In this document: positions 37,583-48,113 of the stretch, piece by piece
Position numbering within the stretch: position 1 is the stretch's first letter
Layout: every line of letters starts with the position of its first letter
NCBI RefSeq assembly: GCF_020921035.1
Contig: NC_063155.1
Span: 26,715,294-26,779,293 of the forward strand
Origin: Rhodamnia argentea
Taxonomy: Eukaryota; Streptophyta; Magnoliopsida; Myrtales; Myrtaceae
Reading direction: 5' to 3'
Length of the DNA: 64,000 nt
Position numbers and translations under genes: made by a program
The notes under the pieces: model-generated
What the model was told of the DNA's origin: nothing
What the model saw: only the letters and a program-made list of their open reading frames with translations
The model's database searches: none

Positions 37583-39675
37583 ATAGGGATAAGTACACCG
37601 GAAGTCCTAAAACTTGTCGTAAAAGTACAATCAAGTCCTTAAATATTTAAAAAATGCAATCAAGTCTTAAAAATTGTCAAATTTGTATGATCAAGTCTCT
37701 CCGTTAATATTGTTCAACTTGATTAACGAAAAATGTTATTAACACGAGAAATTGACGTGACATTTTTTTATCATCTTTTGAAAAGAGAGATGCTAATCTA
37801 GCATGTTGTTCCTTGGTCTAGCACCTTCTTCTTCGTTGCGCAATACCACCATGGCCCTCTACCTCCTTCACGTCCCATTCTTGTCTCACCATAATGGGTT
37901 TACAACTTAAATCTCTACTTGGACGGACTGAAAAATCGCAACGAGGTGAAGGCTTCTTGGAATTAAAGCGTCTTATCACACAAAATGGCCCCTCAATTCA
38001 ACACAGAATGTCCACTGCACTACATTTTCGAGCATGGAAACGTTGTTTTTTCAAGGATGATAGTACCTTGGAGAAGATTTGCCAAAGCTCTCTCCATATG
38101 ATCCTTCAGCAAGTCAAAGATCGTGAAAGTTGATAACTTCAATTAAACTATAAACATATGTGCTTTCTCATGAACTCGTACTATATCCCTGTTTAGATCC
38201 GTTCATTTAATGAGATCTGATCGATCTCGTGTTCTCTTCGATCTGGACGTGGGGAGGGCCTGACCGTCATCGGATGATTGTTGCCTCAGTGGCCACTACA
38301 GCAAGGGTCGCCGCCTTTGCCATGTCGAGCCCACATCCAAGTTTTTCGAGCAGCCATAGCCGCGAGTGTGAAGACAAATATAGCCCAACCGTGTTCTTCA
38401 CGCCTCCCAAAGACGCCATTAATTTCGAGAAAAATTCCAAATAAGGGATAAAGTGCTCTTATTTTCTTAAATAAATATCTAAAATGGAACTTGTTCAGAT
38501 AAGGGCCTAAAGTGTCATCTTTATTTCAAAGTAGAGCTTGACCAAGAGCATTTTCATCATTTCCTTTTTTGATTTCTTTTTCCTTTTTTTCATTTGTTTT
38601 CTGTTTTCCCGTTTCTTTTTTTCCCTTTGTTTTGGCCGACGAGGTGAGGCGTCCCTCGCGGCCGTCCTTCATTATCTCCCTCTTTCTCTTGGCTTCAAAG
38701 CTCTCGTCCAAACCTCCTGTGATAGCACAACCCCGACGACGTTTTCCCACGGCTTGACCTAACCAACTGTGGATATCGAAACTAAATTCCCAAACCTCAA
38801 AGACGAAGCGATCTTCGCGCCTCGATGACCGCAAGGGCAGCATTGCCTCGCTTGTGGCCGTCGAGGCAAGGCCGCCTTCGACGGCCACGAGGGCATGGAC
38901 GAGGCTCGTCGGCCGAGCAAAGGTAAAAAAAAAAAAAAAAAAAGAAATGGGAAAAAGGAAAAGAGAAACTAAAAAAGGAAATGATGAAAATGCCATTCGC
39001 CAAGCTTTTCTTTAAAACAAATGTGGCACTTCGGGCCATTCTTTGAAATAAGGTTCATTTCAGGCCTTTACTTGAAAAACCGAGAGTATTTCGGACCTTT
39101 ATTTGAAAATTTCCCTTGATTCTGTACCCATCAATCCTATCCACTCCTCTCGACCCTCTCCCTCTATTTCTCTTCACAGAGTCAGTTGGCTTCGCCCCCG
39201 TCGATGGAGGATATAAATCCGACTTCATTGCCTTTGGCCGAGCCTTTTCCGACTCGATCAAGTTTGACTAGACGAACTCAGAGCTAGATCTAACTCCACC
39301 ATGGTGGACTCGGCAAAGAACCAAATCTAGTTTGGCGGCCTTCAACCAAGGCAGATTTTAGCTTCGTCGACAAGGGTAGAACCAAATTTGGCTCCACCAG
39401 GTTCGAGTTTGTTGTGGCCCGACTTTGGATAGAGGACCGCAGATGACAATGAAAGTCAAGGATGACCTTGTCAGCATGACGGGACGACAGCATCCCCCCG
39501 TGTCTTAAGAAATTAATACCAAAAGTCACTTCAGCTTCTTTCGTTAGCTAAATTAGACGGAGTTAACGGACTCCATTGCATTTGTTTAACAAATTTTAGA
39601 ACTTAATTGCACTATTAAAAAGTTTTAGGATTCGATTGCACTTTTACGATAAGTTTTTTTATTACACTTATCTCT
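37583..39675. mobile_element. Foldback element, family C, interrupted by another foldback element
   Basis: The left arm (about 37586-37740) reads GGGATAAGTACACCGG, then AGTCCTAAAACTTGTCGTAA. The right arm (about 39540-39675), read on the other strand, gives GAGATAAGTGTAATAAAAAA, ACTTATCGTAAAAGTGCAAT and CGAATCCTAAAAC. The arms enclose gene-like GC-richer sequence plus a complete family B element at 38427-39115. No transposase frame is seen. Confidence 0.55.
38427..39115. mobile_element. Foldback element, family B copy 1 (nested)
   Basis: The left arm runs GAGAAAAATTCCAAATAAGG to GAGCATTTTCATCATTTCC (38427-38570). The right arm is its diverged complement (GGAAATGATGAAAATGCCATT to GAAAATTTCCC, 38976-39115). 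The GC-rich core (38630-38920) has repeated GGCCGTC/GACGGCC and CGAGG words. About 690 bp, no transposase. Lies inside a family C element. Confidence 0.6.
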
Positions 39676-40560
39676 CCAGTAATAATGTCCGAGCCATACA
39701 CGAAAATCAGATTGGTGTGATTAGATACATCGGGACAAGAACGGAAAACATAACCTCGGTGTGAGAATGCTAACCTGTGCAGAAAGACATTCTATTTCCT
39801 TTCTTGTCCGACCCGAAATTGGCAGCGATGTTGGTAATAATTTAAGTTTTTGCTCGATATCGAATCGCACAGGGGCTACGAATTGACATAGATTATCCGA
39901 GACTAAGTTCATACCGAGCCCTTTATGTGTTTCTCGTATCCAAAGATGGTGAGACTGGCCGAAAAAAGTGAATGCTCCCCCGACAGATCTACCCTTAAGT
40001 GGTGGTCCAAGTCCAAGATGAAAGCTATGATGCAAGAGAAGGCAATCGAGAAGAAATGGTCAGGCGAGGTGCGTTGAGTGACTTGAACGGCAAATCACTA
40101 TACTCAACGCCGACATGTTATTTTATGATTGCCGAGCTTTAAAGGGAAAATATATTTTTTATACTTTTCAACCAACCTACACTTCTGTTGGCCCAAAAAA
40201 AAAAAAAAAAACATACGTATGATTGCTTCCAGTTCTAAATGTTGCTAACCGATTTCTTGAGATTAAAATTAATTTGCAACTAAACTATCTGTAATACGAA
40301 TTAGTAAGTTTAAGAAGATTTCGACCAAAAAAAAAAATTTCAAGAAGAGGTAACTTGCAATCCATCAATCACTACTTGGCAACATCTTCACCTGGCTGAC
40401 AAATTTTTGATGGAAATCGAGTAACAGCATACTAAGTAATTTTACTGGTTACTAAATAACATTTTCGCCATATTAGTAGCATGTAAAAGGTATGCTTAAG
40501 TAGTTAATGATTTTTGCATGCGATTTAATATCTTTTCAACTGGAATAAGCACACCACGAG

Positions 40561-40919
40561 TGTCATAACGTTTGTACGGCACTCACTTGAGTGTCATAAC
40601 TTTTTGTTCAGCCACTTGAATGTTATAACTTTTAAAAACGTTCATCCGAGTGCCGTAACTTTCAATCGATCACTTAAATACCAAAAATTATTTAAATTTG
40701 TACACCCAAATGCCAAAAATCCGACATGGCATAATACTTACAGTGAACGTTTTCAAAAAGTTATGATACTCAAGTGATCGGTTGAAAGAATATATAGCAC
40801 GCAAATGATAAAAAAAAAATTATAACACTTAAGTAAGCTTCGTATATAAGTTAAGCACTCAAGTGATAAAAAAAATATTACACGCAAACTCAAGCGAGCG
40901 TCGTATAAAAGTTATGACA
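40561..40919. mobile_element. Foldback element, family D copy 2
   Basis: The left end TGTCATAACGTTTGTACGGCACTCACTTGAG and the right end, inverted, TGTCATAACTTTTATACGACGCTCGCTTGAG form inverted repeats of about 30 bases. The same phrase is repeated several times inside in both orientations. Sibling of the element at 14744-15131. No clear target-site duplication seen. Confidence 0.6.
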
Positions 40920-41959
40920 ATTGCAGCGTCTTTTTTTCCGCTTTTTAACTAGTATTCAATATGTTGGGAAGCAAGTAATTATAGCAATCATTTTTTTTGC
41001 CGTGACAGATAAGTTTTTCATATCGAATATGTATGCATGTGCCTACTAGTAGTGAGGGATGGCACTATTTTTCATTATCAATGGTAAATGGCGACCTATC
41101 TAGGGTTAGCAACTTCTCGAAATCGAAAATAACCTTCTCATGAAATTGTAAGCTCGAGGCTTATAACAAATAGAAAACGGCTTTTAGGATGTCGATGATA
41201 AAATAAGCTTGGCGTGAATCGTTTTCCTCTATCTAAAAGTAGAGATAACCAGAATTACATTTTTTATTAGTAAAAGGAAAAGATTTTTTATAAATGCGAA
41301 ACTAAGATTCGGCTCCGAGTTATTCAAGAATAATGGAATAATGGCTTTGAGTTTCTCAACCCTTTGTCTTTTAGGATTAGTTAGTTTTATTTCTCGATGG
41401 GAACGAGAAAAGGGTATAATTCAGTCGTAGCATGTCACATTGACGTGGTGGAAGTTACCATTTCGAGCCCGATTATTCCTAAAATCAATACGAGTTTTTC
41501 TATTTTGACTTACTCTCTCGCCGTGATCAAATGAATATGAATAAGAAGCTCGTGAGATTAACGTGAGTGGGTAGTGATGGTTATATTTCTGGAAGTGAAC
41601 TCCAGGCGAATATGAAGCGCATAGAGATAGGTTATGCCTTCAAATGAAATACTATGGTTTTCGAGGCGAGGATGCGATAGAATTAAACAAGTCATTAAAA
41701 TAGCATCCAATGAAAAAAGAAAAAAAAAGAAAAGAAAGGACGGTCCTTAATATAAGAACCAAGGAATGAGAGGACATTCCTACTCTGTCTTCGTCTGCCT
41801 TTAGGACCACATTCATGCTTTAAAGGGAAGACGGGCCCCACCAACTCATCAATTTCTAGAGCCACGTCTGCAATCAAATGTCATCTTTTGGAACAGTTGG
41901 ACTTCACTGTCCATTTATTTCACAAAAAATAAATACTTTAATAAATATATTAAATGTCC

Positions 41960-42130
41960 CACGAAAAATATTTTAACATAAATTGTTATTGATAATAAAA
42001 ATATTTTTCACTAACTAATCATTTTAAGTGATAAATGAAAAATATTTTCAATGTTCACGAAAATATTTCAGCATAAATTATTGTCGATAACAAAAAAATT
42101 ATTAACTAATTATTTCAAGTGAAACGATCG
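41960..42130. repeat. 96-bp imperfect direct repeat, AT-rich
   Basis: The phrase CACGAAAAATATTTTAACAT then AAATTGTTATTGATAATAA at 41960 recurs from 42056 as CACGAAAATATTTCAGCAT then AAATTATTGTCGATAACAA, each followed by a diverged ACTAACTAAT...AAGTGA stretch. Flanks carry GTCCATTTATTTCAC and, inverted, a similar GGTTTCGCGAAAAAATGAA, so it may be the inside of a MITE. Confidence 0.5.
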
Positions 42131-43515
42131 ATTATTTCTAAAATGAATACTTTTCGAATTATTCATTTTTTCGCGAAACCATTTGAACCTTAATACATTT
42201 AAGCAGGCTTTAGCAAAATCAATTCTTCACTTTAAGTAATTCGAGGTATGTAGGTTTTCATTTAGCTATTCTATAACAGTGCCAAAAAATTTTCTTTGCA
42301 TGCCCCGTTTAATGTATGATGTCTTCGTCCCTCCAAACAAATCGAGTGCACTATATCATGTGAATTATACATTGTCTTTTTTCATTCGAACCAACATCGG
42401 ATACCGAGTATTTATGAATTTCCTTTTTCTCCTTCTAACCAAGTGAAGTTCATGTTCATTGATTGGTTCGATTAGATGAAAATGCCGTGCTTTACCAATT
42501 TGTATACCCTAAAAGCTTGCAATAGATGTATGTTACCGCCCAATCGATGTGCATCAAAAATTGTAAACGGTACTCCAATAATTTGGCTAATAAGTTAGTT
42601 CCTCGGAGAAAAGAAGAAGAAGAAGAATAGTCAAAATCTAATAAGAGACTAGATTTTAACAAGACACTAGATTTTAATAAGTAGTGAAAGGGCAAAGTGT
42701 ATAATAGGGGCCGTGACCTGTGATGGATCAAAGAAGAAAATTTATTTTGCCCCTCTCAAGTGCAAATTGTAAGATATCTTCTTGTGAGAGTTGCTACCAT
42801 TACGGTCTCACATCCACAAGATAATCGGTTATTTCTGATCATACGATCCGTCAATCGATGAGTGCTTTATTTAAAAACACGCGTTGATAATAAATGGATC
42901 TATGGTTGAGATTGTACGGTCCATGGTCGTACGGGAAGGAAATCATTTCCCTTTTACTTTATCGCGTCTTAATCTTTTAATTTTGCAAAATTGCGAGGTT
43001 TATCGATTGATGTTTTTTTTTTTATGAATGACAACGAGGTATCATTCCTAATATTAGAATGAGAATCGCCCTTGGATAAGTTGAAATATTTTATAAAAAT
43101 GATTGTAACAATCACACTATAATTGCAATTATAAAAGAGAGAAGAAAGAAATAGAATCATTTATTGCCCAATTGCTGAGCTGGAAAACAGGGACGCATTC
43201 CTTTTCCAGCCAGCTCCGAAACAATTATTATGCCGGAAATCACTCCTCCTCCTTCCGACAAATATTCTCTCTCTGTGTGTCCACACCAAAAAGTACTCAT
43301 TTTTATCTTCTGCTCAATCCACTGTCCTTTTTCATTTGGATTGAAGCTGTCCACTCCGCTGGTTCAGAAACACAAACTCCCACACGAATAGCAGACGTCA
43401 ATCATGCTTCCTCTTCGTCCTTCGACTTTTCCAATCCAACCCAAGTAGGATGGCAACCCAGAAGTAAGCGCGCGCACTCTCTCTCTCGGTTTGCTTTTCT
43501 TGTTTCTGAGAAAAA

Positions 43516-45491
43516 ATGGGTTCTGCAACGTCGTCAATGGCGGCGAAGTTCGCCTTCTTTCCTCCGACGCCGCCCTCGTACAGCATCTACGCGGACGCAT
43601 CGACGGGGAGGTTGAGGATGAGCGATGTAAGCGAGAGAGACGACGTGGACGTGATGAAGCTGAGGACCAAGAGAGGGAACGAGATCGTCGCCATGTACGT
43701 GAAGAATCCGTCGGCTTCCATGACCCTCCTCTATTCCCATGGGAACGCGGCAGATATTGGCCAGATGTATCACATTTTTGTCGAGCTCAGCCTCCATCTG
43801 GGCATCAATCTTCTTGGGTACGTGGAGAAGATTTCATCTTTTTATTTTAGATAGAGAAGCGAAGTGGGAAGTGATGAGCTTCTTGTGCCAAATTCAGGTA
43901 TGACTATTCAGGGTATGGACAATCTTCGGGAAAGGTACGATTTTTGTCTTTCAGTGTAGAGTGCATGGTGATGTGATGGACTTTATCTGTTTTCTCAAGA
44001 GGAAATACTAGTCTTCCGAGTACGTCAAACCTTCTGACTTGTCTGTCGTCAAATGATAGACAAGGGACTTTGACTTTGCAATTGCTTGTATGATCAAGTA
44101 TTCATCTGCTGTCACTATCGACATTTTGGCGGACAGATTTTCCAGCATTCCATTTCCATGGCCATTTTAAGTTACCCTTTCTGCTCAAAGCATAGGTTGA
44201 CACAAGCATTGTGGTCCACTAGTGTGGTACTTGAGTTGTAATGCAATTTCTCTTTGTTCGGCTGAGGTTAATCGAGATCTGAAAGCCCGTTGAGCTGATT
44301 CAGTTTAGTATCTCTTGAATTAGCCAAGCGAGCAGGACACATATGCTGACATAGAGGCAGCTTACACGTGCCTTCAAGAGACGTACGGGGTGAAGGAGGA
44401 AGACGTAATATTGTACGGTCAGTCGGTCGGAAGTGGACCTACTCTAGAGCTTGCGATCCGGTTGCCTTGTTTGAGGGCTGTAATTCTTCACAGTCCGATC
44501 TTGTCCGGTCTTCGAGTCATGTATCCCGTGAAGAGAACATTCTGGTTTGACATATATAAGGTTGCCTTTGTTGCAATTTGATTTCTTTTCTTGATTACTC
44601 GTAAAGAATCGCTTCAACTTGCCGAGATAGATCGCCTCGTCTATTGAGAGCTACTAATTTTACTCTGTTGCAGAATATCGACAAAATTCCTCTGGTTAAC
44701 TGCCCGGTTCTGGTCATTCATGTGAGTTTATACAGTGCTTTCAATTTGTCAATGCACTTCACAATTTGTCGAACAATTCACTTGCTCAGATATTCATATC
44801 TACTCTCTTAGATAAGTACTCACCACTTTTATGATTTTTATCTCGTGAATATGTCAAAATCATCCGAACCTTATGTGCAAATCAAACGGTGCGACATAGA
44901 CACTGAGTAGCGTTTTCTGTGTTCCTCTTTTATTTTCTGATGTGCTGTAGCAGTGAACACAAACATGAATTCATATGAACGACATCTTGCTGAAGCATTA
45001 TGACTGACTTGCGCGTCTTGTTTCATATGTAGGGAACTGAAGACGATGTAGTAGATTTCTCCCACGGCAAGCAGTTGTGGGAGCAGTGCAAAGAGAAGTA
45101 TGAACCATTATGGCTTAAAGGAGGGAACCACTCTAATTTGGAGCTCTTCCCCGAGTACTTGAGGCATCTCAGGAAGTTCATAACTGCCATCGAGAAACTA
45201 CCTCGCGTTCACGATGTATCTGTACAAAGTACAGATAATTCTGAACTTCCTCTAATTACCATTGAAGTGAATAGAGATAAGTCCAGGCTAAGCACCGATC
45301 ATAGGGAGAAATCGAGGCTGAGCACTGGGCAGCAGGATAAGGCAAGGCTAAGCGCGGACAGCAGAGACAAGTCGAGATCCAGCACTGACAAGAGAGAAAA
45401 ATCGAGAAAGAGTGTGGATCGGCTGCTGAAATCAAGAAACAGCACAGATCAGCCGGAGAAAGCTAGGAACAGCTTTGACCGGTTAGATTGA
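43516..45491 (+). CDS. Alpha/beta hydrolase, ABHD17-like depalmitoylase family
   Basis: Five exons: 43516-43817, 43898-43934, 44324-44560, 44674-44721, 45033-45491, 360 aa, all junctions in frame. Starts [20 protein letters not shown]; Gly2 with Ser6 fits N-myristoylation. The hydrolase domain is about 20-255: oxyanion-side [20 protein letters not shown], nucleophile Ser147 in GQSVGSGP, acid Asp212 in GTEDDVVDF, His241 in [11 protein letters not shown]. The triad is complete. Animal ABHD17 enzymes remove palmitate from membrane proteins; plant substrates are not known to me. The tail (about 290-360) is made of seven 10-residue repeats of the type K(S/A)RxSxDxxE, highly charged and Ser-rich. 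The closest Arabidopsis relative I recall is At1g13610. A CT-rich leader precedes the start. Confidence 0.92.
45283..45488 (+). repeat. Seven 30-bp coding repeats in the hydrolase C-terminus
   Basis: Each unit encodes ten residues of the form K-S/A-R-x-S-x-D/G-x-x-D/E (for example [30 protein letters not shown]). The DNA copies have diverged, so the array is old rather than freshly expanded. Confidence 0.8.
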
Positions 45492-46463
45492 TTCTTTTTT
45501 TTTTTTTCCTTGTTTACTGTGAAATTGCATGCCTAGCAGTTAATGACTACTGTTCGTGACTGGTCTTATAGTATTTGGGTTCTGAAATTGATTATGCAGA
45601 TTGGGAGATATGGTGAGGTCGGTCGGGTTGTGCAATGCCGATTGCTTGAAGCCAACAGCTTTAGAAGCCTGAGCTTGAAGGAAGTGCCAATGCTTGTGAC
45701 AACTTGTGTACAGATACCCCATTTCCCCGATCGAGTTTATTTAGCTGGTTCCATTTGATATTCAGATATCTTCACGGCGATCCAGTGCAAAAGAATAAAG
45801 AGTGGAAGGATTAGATGATTATGCACATTGTTGTTGCTCTGGTGATTGTATTTTCATTTTAAGATTGGGATCCAGAGATCGGGCAATCTCTAGATTCTCT
45901 AGTTATTTTAAGTACTTGATTATCCACGCATTCACGCATCTTATGCTGATACGAGTACTCGGCATCGTTTGTTTATAAGCCTACTGGGCATCTCTTTTAC
46001 TGTTTTCCAGTTCTTTCTGCTATGTGCTAGCTGGAAGTTCTGTCGTGGAAGGCTGTATCGAAGAATGTGGCAATCGCGACATTTAAACTGGACGAGGTAG
46101 CTGCTTGAACCCCTACAAGCACTTGGTTCTCTTCACTTGATGCTTTGTGCAACCTAATGGAAAACAGATGAAAAAACAAACAGAGAAGACCTTTGTGCAA
46201 AAGCGTGTATTCGCTCGTTCTCCCTTCCAAATCGACTTTTTCAGTTATGACTGGATGACCACATCAATGATTCACCGACTACCAATCGCCTTCCAAATGA
46301 ACTTTTTTTTTTTTAGTGCAATGATGCAAGTAAATCCTAGGATATAGCAAACCTCGCACTTACAGAAAAAAGGCAGAAAAATAAAAAGCAACCCGTTTAT
46401 CTTAGACATTATTGACGATGAAGTGAGATCCACTTGATTTAATTCTTGATGGAGTCGGCTGAC

Positions 46464-47192
46464 GAGGGGTGTCAAAATAAAACCGAAAGACCGAATCGAA
46501 CCGAAAATTTCATGCATTTCAGTTTGGTACGGTTTTCGGTTTAGATAATGAAACAACAAAATCATTCTTTTTTTTTTTGTTCGGGAAACTTATGACTGAT
46601 TTGGTTCGGTACACGGTTAACCAAACTAAAAAAAGACCCATCTTATTAACCTAACGTTTTACAATGCCTCTATTCTTTTTCACCCCTATGAAAAAAGCTT
46701 CCGTGAAACCCTAATCGGCCTCTCCTCTAGCATCCCGTCGTTGAAGCCCGTCGAGCTCGACCTCACCATCATCGGCGTCGAGCACCTCAAGCACGCCAAT
46801 TGGAAGAACGGCGACCTCAAGCCCTGCGCCATCTTCTAGATCGATCCCGATCGCTACCTGGCCACCAAGTCCAACGATTACGGCTCAACCCGACGTATTT
46901 GCAACGAAATTCACATTCCCTCGTGCCTTTCGCCTCCTCGATTCCATCCCCTCCTTCAAAGTTATTTTCTTATTTTAAAGGGTAAATTCTTTTTAAAAAA
47001 TTTGTGGGGGGGGGGGGAACAATCAGGAAAACCAAAAAATCAAACCGTACCAAACCGAAAATTCAATTCGATTCGGTTCGGTTACGTACGTATTCGGTTC
47101 GAGTGGCGATCCGGCTCGGTTCATCCATTTACCATAATGATTCGGTTCGGTTATTAAAAAAATCGAACCGAACTGTACCGTTGACACCCCTA
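46464..47192. mobile_element. Small TIR transposon carrying a captured gene fragment
   Basis: The ends are GAGGGGTGTCAA (46464) and TTGACACCCCTA (to 47192), inverted with one mismatch. The 6-bp repeat GCTGAC at 46458-46463 and 47193-47198 looks like a target-site duplication. Subterminal zones on both sides contain many AACCGAACCGA-type words in inverted orientation. The middle holds a broken C2-domain gene piece (separate entry). No transposase. The superfamily is not clear, since a 6-bp duplication is not typical. Confidence 0.6.
46729..46960 (+). pseudogene. C2-domain protein fragment (captured, broken)
   Basis: In one frame the DNA reads SIPSLKPVELDLTIIGVEHL, then KHANWKNGDLKPCAIF, an in-frame TAG at 46837-46839, then IDPDRYLATKSNDYGSTRR. 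This matches the start of plant C2 domains (LDLTIISAKHLKNVNW, GDLKPYAIF, VDPDRRLATK). The piece is GC-rich with C in most third positions, unlike the AT-rich arms around it. No start codon, no complete domain: a dead fragment inside a transposon. Confidence 0.7.
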
Positions 47193-47271
47193 GCTGACAT
47201 GTATTGATTATTCTAAGTAAAGGGTTTTTTTCTCCACTCAAAAAAACATAGAGAGGAGCCAAATAGTTCTT

Positions 47272-47853
47272 TGGGAAAAGTTCGATTAAGGCCTCATTTT
47301 CTTAAATAAAGGTATGAAATGGATTTTGTTTTGAATAATGGCTGAAGTGCTCAAATTATTTCAAAGAACGACTTGGCCGAAAGGTACTTTCGTCCTCATA
47401 TTTTTTGAGATTTTTTTTTTCTATTTTTCTTCATTTTTTCTTTTCTTCACCTTTCTCTCGTCCCCTCCCCTCTCCTTCCCTCCCTAAGGTGAGGGGCACC
47501 TCACTTGGGTCAGTAGTGGGCTACCCTTGCCAGGTCCATGTCGAGTGAGGGCCCCCTCGTCTAGGCAAGCTAGGGAGACCCTCGCCGGCATTGGCCGAGG
47601 GAAGCCCTCGCCTGGGCTGGCGAGGCCCAGGAAGAGGAGGGGATGGAGAAAAAAGAAAAATAAAAAATAAAAAGAAAAGGTAAAAAGAAAAAATGGAAAA
47701 AAGAAAAATTAAAAAAAGTAAATGATGAAAATACACTTCGATCAGATTTTTTTATAAATACACTTCGGTCAGATTTTTTTATAAATAATTTAAGTACTTC
47801 AAATTTTCATTTGAGAAAATAAGTACGTGCGGGCACTTAATTGGAATTTTTCC
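47272..47853. mobile_element. Foldback element, family B copy 2
   Basis: The left arm GGGAAAAGTTCGATTAAGGC, then CTCATTTTCTTAAATAAAG, is matched by the inverted right arm GGAAAAATTCCAATTAAG, then TACTTATTTTCTCAAATG. The core (47480-47640) is GC-rich with CCCTCGCC and GAGGG words. Same architecture as the copy at 38427-39115. Right arm has a short tandem duplication (CACTTCGGTCAGATTTTTTT, about 47735-47785). Confidence 0.6.
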
Positions 47854-47983
47854 TTGTTGCCCAAAATGGAGAAAAAAGAAAAACTTTCTGGAGGATATTG
47901 TCACTGCTGAAATGGCAGCATCTAGGCCTTACAATTCTCCGGACATACTGCCAAGCAAAGCCTCCCTCTCTCCAATGTCTCAA

Positions 47984-47993
47984 CTTCTAGAAC
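47984..47993. promoter_or_regulatory. Two-unit heat-shock element
   Basis: CTTCTAGAAC is a perfect inverted pair of the nTTCn/nGAAn unit bound by heat-shock factors. It lies about 120 bases upstream of the start codon of the plastid HSP90 gene, which fits a heat-inducible promoter. A third unit is not clear, so this is a minimal site. Confidence 0.45.
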
Positions 47994-48113
47994 CCTCCTC
48001 TTAAACCCTTCTCAACCCTCCTCCTGTTTCTTCACTCTCTCTGTCACACCCACTTCAAAAGATAAGAACTTTGCAATTCCTGAACCGTAATCTCTAGGGT
48101 TTCTCAGTCCCAA

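Larger units (their letters stand above)
34281..43515. other. Large transposon-rich intergenic region
   Basis: About 9 kb without a supported gene. It contains a Harbinger-like MITE (36133-36670), nested foldback elements (37583-39675 with 38427-39115 inside), a family D element (40561-40919) and a 96-bp imperfect direct repeat (41960-42130). Remaining sequence is AT-rich and unrecognised. At 39730-40080 a GC-richer stretch has open frames on the minus strand but no family motif I can name. Confidence 0.55.
45492..48113. other. Intergenic region with two transposons
   Basis: Begins with the 3' flank of the hydrolase gene, then holds a gene-fragment-carrying transposon (46464-47192), a family B foldback element (47272-47853) and the promoter and leader of the plastid HSP90 gene (about 47860-48113). 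No intact gene is supported. Confidence 0.6.

Noticed and set aside
39721-40035. 104-codon minus-strand frame in the transposon-rich gap
   Set aside because: No retroelement or host-gene motif could be identified; possible old element remnant but not supportable.
42595-42680. Short repeats (GAAGAAGAAGAA and duplicated ACTAGATTTTAA) that might suggest an array
   Set aside because: Simple sequence and one small duplication only; no CRISPR-like regular spacing, and the genome is a plant's.
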